Below, piece after piece: positions 6,779 through 14,581 of a DNA stretch of 22,682 bases. The notes under the pieces were generated by a model. It saw only the letters and a program-made list of their open reading frames with translations. It had not been told where the DNA came from and did no database searches. Position numbers and translations under genes: made by a program. Source of the stretch: Candidatus Borrarchaeota archaeon (GTDB taxonomy: Archaea; Asgardarchaeota; Sifarchaeia; Borrarchaeales; Borrarchaeaceae); assembly GCA_016840645.1 (NCBI GenBank), contig JAEORY010000012.1, positions 1 through 22,682 of the forward strand, in the 5' to 3' direction. The stretch's first letter is position 1; every line of letters begins with the position of its first letter.

Positions 6779-7447
6779 TACCTTTCTCTCTTTTTTGATT
6801 TTACTAACATTTTTTGTGCAATTTATTTGTTGTCAGGATTCTCACTTACTCTTTGAGTGAGCTGAAATTCAGTTACGGATGTAAGTCTGTTTTCTGACCA
6901 AAAAATGAAAATGTACGCCTTGTAACTCCCTCAATGCCATTGAACTCCAAACTGGATTCTTATTGAGGTTAAGGTCAAGGCGCATAGTACCATTGGTATT
7001 AGAAAATAAAAAACTTTTAGTTTTACTAATAATTTATTTTAAATCCAGAAAAAACAACGGTAGGGTTTATCAAATGTCCTTGAATTTATATACTCCTTCC
7101 TAAATGATAAGGCTTGTTGTTACACATTAGATAATTCCGTCAACCGGGAAGTATTTTTGCTTAGTTACTGTTGAATTTGAGTATAAGAATAGACTGTATT
7201 TTTATGACAATATAAAAAAATAAAACTCAAGTATTACGAAATATTTTTTCTAATTTTAGTTTTCGTTAAAAAATCACATTATAGAGAGAATCTCAACGAA
7301 ATCTTCGTTTAAATCCAATATTTTCAACTATACCTTTATATTGTTTAACACTTCTATTTCTAACGTAATTTATACTAATGTTAAATTGCTTATTATGGAT
7401 TACTCTTCCAGAAAGGTTCATTGGTCGATATTCTTGGGCGGGAGCAA
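6779..7447. other. Long gene-free spacer after tfb
   Basis: The stretch opens with T-rich sequence (6780-6806) likely to end tfb transcription. A hairpin CTCACT/AGTGAG is at 6841-6861, and the nested structure at 6916-6986 is listed separately. From about 7000 to 7400 it is very AT-rich with several TATA-like strings, for instance TTTATATACT near 7087 and TTTATACT near 7370; the latter may serve the large gene that follows. I found no open frame with a ribosome site on either strand. Confidence 0.5.
6916..6986 (+). ncRNA. Candidate structured RNA with H/ACA-like geometry
   Basis: Nested pairing is exact: CGCCTTG (6916-6922) with CAAGGCG (6976-6982); internal loop TAACTC/TTAAGGT; CCTCAAT (6929-6935) with ATTGAGG (6962-6968); asymmetric loop GCCATT/TT; GAA-c-TCC (6942-6948) with GGATTC (6954-6959) around loop AAACT. 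One base after the basal stem comes ATA, an ANA-type box. The pocket-to-box distance (7+7+1 bases) fits the 14-16 rule for H/ACA guides. The upper stem is shorter than usual, the k-turn is not proven, and no target was found. The strand is chosen from the ANA box. A non-transcribed palindrome is possible. Confidence 0.35.
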
Positions 7448-10400
7448 ATGAACTTTAAAAATGATATGCAGAGTTACTTTAAACTCCGAAATCTGGATGA
7501 GCGAAAAAAGAAAATACGTGATATCATCTCTCAATTAGAAAAAGTCCAAAAAATGGACGAAGCAGTTACAAGTTTAAACAAGGCAGAAGCGATTATTGAA
7601 TACTGCTTGTTGATCGATGATAACGACGACCGTCTGCAACAATATGATCGTGCGCTTGAATTAGTGTACAATTCGCGAAGTATTTTAAAGGAGAAGAACC
7701 AGGTAAGACAACTTCTAAGGTCGTTCCATCTTGAATGCTTTATAAAATACCATACAAAGAAATACAAGGATGAAGAAGCCTCTATCAAAAATATTTTCGA
7801 GCAGGGTGGAAAAATCTTAGAAATAATGACTCAATTACAAAAAAATGATCAACTTGAAGATTATGATTACTACTCCTTAGGTTGTGTTTGGCGTGCTTAT
7901 GGACTCGTTTTGCAGATTATTCATAAATCCAAAGAATTACGGCTTAAACAAAAACAAAATATGGCAAAGAAGGCCAGAGAATTAGCACATAAATCTCTAG
8001 AGTTAAGTTATGATACAGACAATAGATATGCACACATTTTGTCAGCATATATATTTGCTTATGTCGAGCAAGTGCCACCTCTGATGTTACGAGGAGATAG
8101 TGCTTCTACCGAGGATTATCTTATTGCATTTATGCGCCCTTACGAAGTCCTATTTGAGATTGCTCATGCTTATGGATCAATTGAATTCGAGTATTTGGCA
8201 TTATTAAACCACCTCCGGTTAAAATTAGAACGTGTTATCTATGCTGCAGGTGTAAGTGAGAAAAAGAGAACATTACTCAATGAGATTTTAGCTGAATGTA
8301 TGAAACTAAAACAATATGAGAATTTAATTAGCCTGCCTCATTTGCATTTCTATCGATACGAAATTCAAGTACGTGCATACTATTCTATTGTCTATTTTGA
8401 GGCAGTAAAAGATGAAAAATTCCATTATTACATCAGTAAAGCTATTAACTCTGCAGAAAAAATGAAGGAGATCTATATATCAGCAAAAATGAAAGATGCT
8501 CGTGATAAAGTCCAGATGAATCATATCCTTAATGAAGTATACCGAATGAAGGCATTATTTTCTACTTCCCGAAAAGAGAAGTTAGAATATTTGAAGAAAT
8601 GCGAGGAACTACTCTTAGAAGATGAAAAGAGTTCTGTAACCTGGTCACCTCAACCTTATTCTACTTGGCGTGATCTCTCATCGATTTATTTTGACCTATT
8701 AAAAGTTGAACACGATCAAGTATACTTTGAAAAATGCATAATCTACGCAAAGAAAGTTTATAAATCGGCATTAAAGACTGATGAGTTCAAGGATGCGCTA
8801 TTTGAGGCTTATAAAATTGCTTTGATTTCTGAAGATTATCAGAATTATACCTTATCAATAAACCATTACGAGATGGGTCTAAATCTTTTAGATAAACTCC
8901 TCGAAACTGGAAAAGATTATCCATACTATCATGACTTGAAAATATATATACAAGCGCGATTACAGGGCGTAAAGGCTAAAGAAGCACACGGAAAGGGAGA
9001 TTATGACCAAGCTATGTCCTTATACCACAACGCAAGTTCTCTTTTGCAATCAAATTCACTTTATTCCTATGAAGCACTGTTATACAATGTCTATTCGTTG
9101 TTTGAAGAAGCATCAATGCTTTTTATAAAGGAGAATTATAAGGAAACACTCAAAATTCTTTCAGATATTACACATTCATTTGAAGAGACTGTAAGACAAC
9201 ATGCTGATAAATATGAACCTCAATTCCAATATTTTATTGACAGAAGAGCCTATAATCTTCAACAACTCTATTTTGAGTCCTCAAAGACTTTTTGCTTTGC
9301 CCAATCAAATATCTTGCAATCATTGATTTACCGGAATACCGGAGACAGCGAAAAGGCAATAGGGCTACTTAAAGAGGCAAACACTCTTTTATTAAAGTTT
9401 ACAGATCGGGATGTTCATATTGCAGGCTACTATTCATTTGCTAACGGATTGTACGGACTTGAAAAATCTGAACTTGCTATAAAAGATAGTGAATATAGAA
9501 ACGCAGCAGCATATCTTGCGAGTGCATCCGATCAGTTTGAAATGGCATCACAATTATTATCAACCGATGAACGATTAAGACAATTATGCGAAGGATTAAA
9601 CTCCTTTTGTCAAGGTTGGATGTTTGCATTAGAAATTATGCGTCGAGGTGTAGACCTCAGTTTAACAGAATTAAATACGAATTTTACTCGTGCTCATAAA
9701 TCCTTTGTTGATGCAATCAAGGACCTAAAGATGTTCGAAAAGACATACAATGGAGTTTCTGGGTTCGAGAAATTATTGAGTTATGTCTATTACTCGCTAT
9801 TATTCCAAAAAGTTGACGATCCTACGGAAAAACATTCGCTAAAGGATAAAATGAAATTAGCGCTTAGTGAAGCACTTCAATATTTTGAAGACGCTGAAGA
9901 TTCGGAACGCTATAGATTTACAAGAGATTTGCTTACCGCGCTTCCTCAGCTAGAAGATGTACGAGAAAATGTTTTCAAATCTATTGATATACCTTTTGCT
10001 CCATATACTCCGGTATTTGATATGACAAGCAAAATTGAGCCTACTGGCGTGTCTTTTGTTGTATCTCCTAATAAAACATCAATTGAAGTAAATGAGGAAA
10101 TACAGTATAAGATTCAGATCACCTCAGACACTGAGGTTTACTTAAAACAAATTGATGGTGTTTTTCCGAAAAAGAACGCAAAAGTTATCTCAGGAATGCG
10201 ATTCGCAAAGAATGGAACGATAATAATCGATCGCTTATTATCACCTAGACAATCAATGCTTATCGAATTCAAAATTCGCATATCTAAGCCACTTCATAGT
10301 AAGAAAAATCCACAATTAAACTATATTAATGTGAAAAATGAGAAGTTTCGAGCTTTTACTACACCGTTTACACTGCAAGTGTATCCAAGAGGTGTGTTGA

Positions 10401-11329
10401 AAACAGGTGTGGCAAATAGAATTAAGGGAAAAGTCAGTCAAGTAAGTGATATTACAGAAGAACTTGGAATTACCATAGGGGAATTTCCTATCGTATACCA
10501 TGATACAAATTCGTATAGCGAAACTCTGGCCGAATACTATTTTAATGAGGAAGGCAAAAAAGGTAAGAATAAGAGTTCAAAAGAGTTACGCAGTTCCCAG
10601 CCCCCCATCCAACAAATTGCTTTTGTAAACCCGTTAGGTGATGTGAATATCCTCTATGACCTAGATAAATATCTTTATCCGCATTCCATTACGAGCCTTC
10701 TGAGTATTATCATTCATGAAAAATTCGGGCATGGTTTCTTTTATCAACATACAACGTTAGGTAAAAAATTAATTGAATTAGAATATCATCGCAAAGGTAT
10801 CATGTTGATAATGAAAGAACTTGAAAAAATATCAAACAAGTATGCAACTGGAATCCAATGGTTATGTATCTCTACATTAGTTCCCAATGAAGGTTTTGCA
10901 GTATGGTTGACATTAAAAACCCTCGAAAATTTAGTTGAAAAACTCTCAGAAAATGATACACCGTTTATTCAAGAGATACAACATGAAATGGATTCTATTA
11001 AAAAACGGATATTAAACGATAATCTTAATGTAACACATGAATATTTTACTCTAAAATATGGTACACCAACTGTCAACCCTTATTCAAAGGGTTATAATTC
11101 ATTCTTAAAAATTGAAGAAAAATTTGGGGAACTGAGCGTCCCGATGGCTTTGAAAATCTCTGCAGATATCCCTTTGACGAGACGCCAAGTTTCTCGTATG
11201 CCAATCATAGTAAAAAATGATAAGTATTGCGCTGATAAAAGATTAGAAATGATAACACAATTTAATCTAGAAACAGGTAAGAATGATTTAATTAGATTTG
11301 AGGACGCAATCAAGAAATTGATTGCATAA
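7448..11329 (+). CDS. Giant TPR protein with C-terminal HEXXXH putative metallopeptidase domain
   Basis: I do not recognise this 1293-residue protein as a named family. It has no signal peptide or membrane helix, so it is probably cytosolic. Residues to about 855 are all helical, rich in Tyr, Leu and Ala in the alternating pattern of tetratricopeptide-like repeats. Around 860-980 lies a beta-sandwich-like segment (VSFVVSPNKTSIEVNEEIQY). After a charged linker comes an alpha-helical region with IIHEKFGHGFF (His1090, Glu1091, His1095) and, 57 residues after that Glu, NEGFAVWL (Glu1148). HEXXXH plus a downstream Glu is the zinc-site layout of dipeptidyl-peptidase III (M49) type gluzincins. I infer a zinc peptidase with a protein-binding TPR arm. 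ATG 7448 has GGGAG five bases upstream; an in-frame TTG at 7421 is the alternative. It stands alone between long spacers. Confidence 0.6.
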   Translation: MNFKNDMQSYFKLRNLDERKKKIRDIISQLEKVQKMDEAVTSLNKAEAIIEYCLLIDDNDDRLQQYDRALELVYNSRSILKEKNQVRQLLRSFHLECFIKYHTKKYKDEEASIKNIFEQGGKILEIMTQLQKNDQLEDYDYYSLGCVWRAYGLVLQIIHKSKELRLKQKQNMAKKARELAHKSLELSYDTDNRYAHILSAYIFAYVEQVPPLMLRGDSASTEDYLIAFMRPYEVLFEIAHAYGSIEFEYLALLNHLRLKLERVIYAAGVSEKKRTLLNEILAECMKLKQYENLISLPHLHFYRYEIQVRAYYSIVYFEAVKDEKFHYYISKAINSAEKMKEIYISAKMKDARDKVQMNHILNEVYRMKALFSTSRKEKLEYLKKCEELLLEDEKSSVTWSPQPYSTWRDLSSIYFDLLKVEHDQVYFEKCIIYAKKVYKSALKTDEFKDALFEAYKIALISEDYQNYTLSINHYEMGLNLLDKLLETGKDYPYYHDLKIYIQARLQGVKAKEAHGKGDYDQAMSLYHNASSLLQSNSLYSYEALLYNVYSLFEEASMLFIKENYKETLKILSDITHSFEETVRQHADKYEPQFQYFIDRRAYNLQQLYFESSKTFCFAQSNILQSLIYRNTGDSEKAIGLLKEANTLLLKFTDRDVHIAGYYSFANGLYGLEKSELAIKDSEYRNAAAYLASASDQFEMASQLLSTDERLRQLCEGLNSFCQGWMFALEIMRRGVDLSLTELNTNFTRAHKSFVDAIKDLKMFEKTYNGVSGFEKLLSYVYYSLLFQKVDDPTEKHSLKDKMKLALSEALQYFEDAEDSERYRFTRDLLTALPQLEDVRENVFKSIDIPFAPYTPVFDMTSKIEPTGVSFVVSPNKTSIEVNEEIQYKIQITSDTEVYLKQIDGVFPKKNAKVISGMRFAKNGTIIIDRLLSPRQSMLIEFKIRISKPLHSKKNPQLNYINVKNEKFRAFTTPFTLQVYPRGVLKTGVANRIKGKVSQVSDITEELGITIGEFPIVYHDTNSYSETLAEYYFNEEGKKGKNKSSKELRSSQPPIQQIAFVNPLGDVNILYDLDKYLYPHSITSLLSIIIHEKFGHGFFYQHTTLGKKLIELEYHRKGIMLIMKELEKISNKYATGIQWLCISTLVPNEGFAVWLTLKTLENLVEKLSENDTPFIQEIQHEMDSIKKRILNDNLNVTHEYFTLKYGTPTVNPYSKGYNSFLKIEEKFGELSVPMALKISADIPLTRRQVSRMPIIVKNDKYCADKRLEMITQFNLETGKNDLIRFEDAIKKLIA

Positions 11330-11383
11330 ATTGAAATATAAGAAAAATGAGGCAGTTGATGCCTTAACTTTCAAACAACGAAT

Positions 11384-11413
11384 TTACCATGGCCAAGATC
11401 CGCCCGGATCCAC
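11384..11413 (-). CDS. Possible nine-residue microORF (MDPGGSWPW)
   Basis: On the minus strand, AGGAGG (11422-11427) stands eight bases before GTG 11413. The frame reads M-D-P-G-G-S-W-P-W and stops at TAA. A TATA-like AATTTAAATA (11475-11484) lies about 50 bases before the ribosome site, and downstream AGGCA-TCAAC-TGCCT followed by CATTTTTCTT could end transcription. The sequence is locally GC-rich in an AT-rich spacer. The complete signal set makes a tiny transcript conceivable; chance is also possible for so short a frame. Confidence 0.25.
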   Translation of the reverse strand: MDPGGSWPW

Positions 11414-11474
11414 TGTGTTAACCTCCTAAGCATTATTTTGTTTTAGTGAACTCGAAGGCAATTTTCAAAAATAG

Positions 11475-11484
11475 TATTTAAATT
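11475..11484 (-). promoter_or_regulatory. TATA-like element for a minus-strand transcript
   Basis: AATTTAAATA on the minus strand has GTGGAA upstream. Its distance would put transcription start near 11450, some 40 bases before the microORF. Confidence 0.25.
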
Positions 11485-11840
11485 CCACAAATTTATGAAA
11501 CAGAGAACCGTTTTAATCTGAAAAACTGTCTTTTAAAAAACAAAAAAGGCAAGGAGAGGTCTTAGTGAAAGTATTTTCCTGTTGAAAATCATTTACTAAT
11601 TAGAAAAGAACAGAGGGTTTTTGGATAAATGTATGTCTGAAAAGTTGATAGACTTTATGAGCCGTAAGTTAAAGAGGATTACTGAATAATAATGATAGTT
11701 AACAGTTAAATAGTGGTGTAGATCCTCCAAACGGGGTTAAATTTTAATAAAAAAAAACAGTCTACATATTAAATGGGCATTACAATACCACAAAAAAACG
11801 AGGACCTTAAGAACGTCCTTGCAGTAAAGTGGTGGTGAAT

Positions 11841-12170
11841 ATGAGGTATCTACACATCACATTAGGACTCTTGCTTCATGGCATACTGGTATCACTAGTT
11901 TATGTACCGATATTCTCCCACTGTATGAACTTAGGGCTGCAGGACGCCTATCCAGCAATAATAATCTTATTAATACTGGCCCTCAATGAACTCTTTCTGG
12001 CCATAACACCACCTTCCATTTTAGTGCTACCTATGTGCAGTTTCGCCTTAAGCATGATCATTGGGCTCTTCATAAGCCAAATCTACCCTTGGGTTTACCC
12101 CTTTCTTATTATGGGACTTCTCTTCTTTGTATTGAGCCTTATCCTCCAATTCTTGATTAGTTTTATCTGA
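11841..12170 (+). CDS. Small four-helix membrane protein, unknown function
   Basis: This 109-residue protein is almost entirely hydrophobic, with about four transmembrane helices: residues 4-24, 35-55, 57-80 and 83-107. There is no recognisable family motif and the few charged residues give no active site. The frame is counted from ATG 11841; GGTGGTGA stands directly upstream, and the three GTG codons of that run are in frame but are more likely the ribosome site. It has longer and more GC-rich codons than the flanking spacer, as expected for a real gene, but it is isolated between gene-free stretches. It could be a lineage-specific membrane protein. Function unknown. Confidence 0.6.
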   Translation: MRYLHITLGLLLHGILVSLVYVPIFSHCMNLGLQDAYPAIIILLILALNELFLAITPPSILVLPMCSFALSMIIGLFISQIYPWVYPFLIMGLLFFVLSLILQFLISFI

Positions 12171-12408
12171 TTCATAACCTAAAACATCGAATTGCCTACT
12201 CTTCCACTCTGTCGTTAAACCTTGTTGCATTCCCAATTTTTTACCCTCTATCTAAAGGAGTTCCAGGGTATCACATTTATAGGAGAAGAACGAATCGATT
12301 TCAGAATATTATCGCTTGATTTTCCTTGAACTTAACAATAAATCCACTATCAAAATAATGAATTCATTGAGAAAAGAAAAATCCTGAAAACAATGAAGTG
12401 ATGCAATC

Positions 12409-13479
12409 TTGAGTCAAGAGTACCTAAAAATCGATGGCGGAAAACTTGAAGGTGGAGGTCAAATTTTACGAATTGCAACTGCCCTTTCAGGGATAACGGG
12501 TATCCCTGTTGAGATTTACAATATCAGGGGCAAAAGACCAAAGCCAGGTTTGAAAGCCCAGCATTTGACAGGAATAAAAGCCTTAGCAGATATAACCAAT
12601 GCTTCCGTAGATGGCTTACAAATAGGATCCAAGCAAATTACTTTTGCCCCTTCTAAACGAAAAGGAGGGTTCTATAAAGTAGATGTCAAAACAGCAGGCA
12701 GCGTTGCATTACTATTACAAGTATTAATGCCAGTTGCTATTTTTGCACCAGATAGGGTGCATTTTAGGTTAATAGGCGGGACTACTGTAAAATGGTCACC
12801 CCCATTACCATCTGTTAAATTTGTTCTTGTATCTATTCTCAAGAAGTTGAATATACAGACGCAAATTGATATAATCAAGCATGGATTTTATCCAAAAGGG
12901 GGAGGAATAGTTAACACTGTAATAGATCCTATCAAGAAGTTAAGATCAATCTCAATAGACAATTTAGGAAAAATCGAAGATATTAGGGGGATTTCTTATT
13001 GCGCAAAATTACCAGAACATGTCGCAATACGCCAAATGAAAGCAGTTATTTCTGAATTGGAACAGGCAAGTTTTCAAAATATTGAAATCGCTACAGAACA
13101 AATAAAAGATAGTCTATCTCCAGGAAGTGGAATTACAATATGGGCAAAAACAAATACTGGCGCAATTATCAGTTCAGATGCAATCGGAGAGAAAGGAAAG
13201 CCTGCTGAAGTTGTGGGACGTGAAGTTGCACGAAAATTATTAGATACAATTAACTCAAACAGTCCAGTAGACTCATTTCTCGCAGATCAACTTATAATTT
13301 ACATGGCACTTGCAGAAGGATCATCCAAAATCATTACCAATAAATTTACCTTACATACTAAGACTGCTATAGAGGTATGCACACAATTAACAAGTGCATC
13401 TTTTTCAGTGAAAGACAGAAGCAATAATCAGGTAGAGATAACTTGCAATGGAATTGGTTTTAATAATGAACTTCTTTAA
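12409..13479 (+). CDS. rtcA: RNA 3'-terminal phosphate cyclase
   Basis: RtcA uses ATP to turn a 3'-phosphate RNA end into a 2',3'-cyclic phosphate through an adenylated histidine, giving ends that RtcB-type ligases can join. The 356-residue product begins YLKIDGGKLEGGGQILRIA, the family's opening motif, followed by RGKRPKPGLKAQHLTG. GGTTVKWSPPL and HGFYPKGGG are the central conserved blocks, and SPGSG and LADQLIIYMALA are late ones. The catalytic His is most likely His316 in FTLHTKTAI, aligned with the E. coli H-L-L-T-N-I region. The start is TTG 12409, as the conserved region begins five codons later; the ribosome site (GTGATG) is weak. A strong 3' hairpin follows the stop. It is apparently monocistronic. 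Confidence 0.95.
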   Translation: MSQEYLKIDGGKLEGGGQILRIATALSGITGIPVEIYNIRGKRPKPGLKAQHLTGIKALADITNASVDGLQIGSKQITFAPSKRKGGFYKVDVKTAGSVALLLQVLMPVAIFAPDRVHFRLIGGTTVKWSPPLPSVKFVLVSILKKLNIQTQIDIIKHGFYPKGGGIVNTVIDPIKKLRSISIDNLGKIEDIRGISYCAKLPEHVAIRQMKAVISELEQASFQNIEIATEQIKDSLSPGSGITIWAKTNTGAIISSDAIGEKGKPAEVVGREVARKLLDTINSNSPVDSFLADQLIIYMALAEGSSKIITNKFTLHTKTAIEVCTQLTSASFSVKDRSNNQVEITCNGIGFNNELL

Positions 13480-13520
13480 AGACCTGAAGAATTGTTCAAA
13501 ATCACTAATTCTTAAGGTTT
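13480..13520 (+). terminator. Hairpin directly after rtcA
   Basis: AGACCTGAAGAATT-like strand 13480-13493 pairs with 13507-13520 (12 Watson-Crick pairs, one G-U, one mismatch) across a 13-base loop, starting at the base after the stop codon. It is followed by GGTTTATTAT rather than a clean T-run, so it could be a terminator, a transcript-stabilising end or a regulatory structure. Confidence 0.45.
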
Positions 13521-13613
13521 GGTTTATTATGTTACACTACCATATCATATAACGCTATACATTCAACAAAATCTTTTTTAGGAATTACATCCTATATCTT
13601 GTATAGTGGTAGA

Positions 13614-14351
13614 ATGGACGATATAAACAGCTTTCCAACAATACTTCTTAATACACTTGAAAATTCTATAAGGCATTGGAATCACATCCAATCACAATCT
13701 TGGAAAGTAATTAGCCAGCTACAAAATATAGCGGCAAAATTGGTGCACCTAAAGAAGGGATCGCTTGGCAAATTAAAGAATTTTGAAAATATTGGTGAAA
13801 GAGTAGGGCAAAAACTTGCACAAAATATGGAAGATGCGATGCTCAAATTGAAAAAGAGCCTCCCTAGATTTAAAACAATAGTAAAGGAGTTTAAGGAATT
13901 AGAAAAAGAATTAGGTGAGTTCGAAGCAACTATATTGTCGATGTTAGAAAAGAGCAATAGAATCGGAGAAGAATTTATTAATATATATAATGGAACTGTA
14001 AAACATCTTCTAACAAATGGAGAAATATTCAAAGAGTATGTAGAATTCTGTCAACTAATTATAGAATTTATTACTAATACAGAGGAGCATTTTAACGTAA
14101 GTAAACTTGTCGATGAGCTTTCTATCCATGCCCGAGAGATCGTACAGATGTATGAAAATGAACTTCTCGTCAAGGAAACGATCTGTAATGATATAAATGC
14201 CCCTCTCCCTCCTATAAGTGTGCTTTCAACTTACTTGTGGGTTGTTTGGATGACCGAGCCATATATTGAAACTGGCAGAATAGAAGAAATCAAAGAGGAG
14301 ATGCGAGACATCTCTGAAAAAGTTTCACGTCTTTCTATTAAAACAACATAA
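13614..14351 (+). CDS. Coiled-coil protein, unknown function
   Basis: This soluble helical protein has 245 residues from ATG 13614, or 250 from an in-frame TTG at 13599. Residues 15-135 are rich in Lys, Glu, Leu and Ile with heptad spacing (LKKSLPRFKTIVKEFKELEK and following), typical of a coiled coil or helical bundle. A second half, with VDELSIHAREIVQMYENELL and PPISVLSTYLWVVWM, is also helical. No membrane helix, signal or catalytic motif is visible. GTGGT stands a few bases before ATG 13614, which is why I prefer it. It lies between rtcA and hypF with its own spacers on both sides, so context gives no role. I do not recognise a family. Confidence 0.65.
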   Translation: MDDINSFPTILLNTLENSIRHWNHIQSQSWKVISQLQNIAAKLVHLKKGSLGKLKNFENIGERVGQKLAQNMEDAMLKLKKSLPRFKTIVKEFKELEKELGEFEATILSMLEKSNRIGEEFINIYNGTVKHLLTNGEIFKEYVEFCQLIIEFITNTEEHFNVSKLVDELSIHAREIVQMYENELLVKETICNDINAPLPPISVLSTYLWVVWMTEPYIETGRIEEIKEEMRDISEKVSRLSIKTT

Positions 14352-14548
14352 TTTTTTAGGACTTCGGGTTTGTGTAATTTAAATTTCTATTAGCGGGATG
14401 ACAGGATCATAGTTTTTATTCTGTTACTATCTCAAAGAATTTTTTTTTGTATGTTGAAATCATGTCCAAATCAATTTCTTTATGAATTCCTTTTATTAAT
14501 AGTTCAATAAAGGCATTTACTTCTCCAAGTAATAATGAATTTCAAGAA

Positions 14549-14556
14549 TATATAAG
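14549..14556 (+). promoter_or_regulatory. TATA box for hypF
   Basis: TATATAAG lies about 26-33 bases before TTG 14582. Transcription would then start near 14575, which makes the ATG at 14558 an unlikely translation start. Confidence 0.5.
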
Positions 14557-14581
14557 AATGTCAGCGATTGAGGAGAATTCA

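Larger units (their letters stand above)
11330..11840. other. Gene-free AT-rich spacer with short dyads
   Basis: It holds the dyad AGGCA-GTTGA-TGCCT (11350-11364), the GC-rich palindrome GATCCG-CC-CGGATC (11397-11410), a possible minus-strand microORF (listed separately), and a hairpin AGGAC/GTCCT at about 11800-11822 before the membrane-protein gene. On the plus strand AGGAGAGG near 11552 precedes a six-codon frame (GTG to TGA), and a 22-codon TTG frame starts near 11620; neither is convincing as a gene. Confidence 0.5.

Noticed and set aside
11552..11690. Six-codon and 22-codon plus-strand frames after AGGAGAGG and GAGGG
   Set aside because: They are too short, without a promoter or terminator set, and the second has poor spacing to its TTG.
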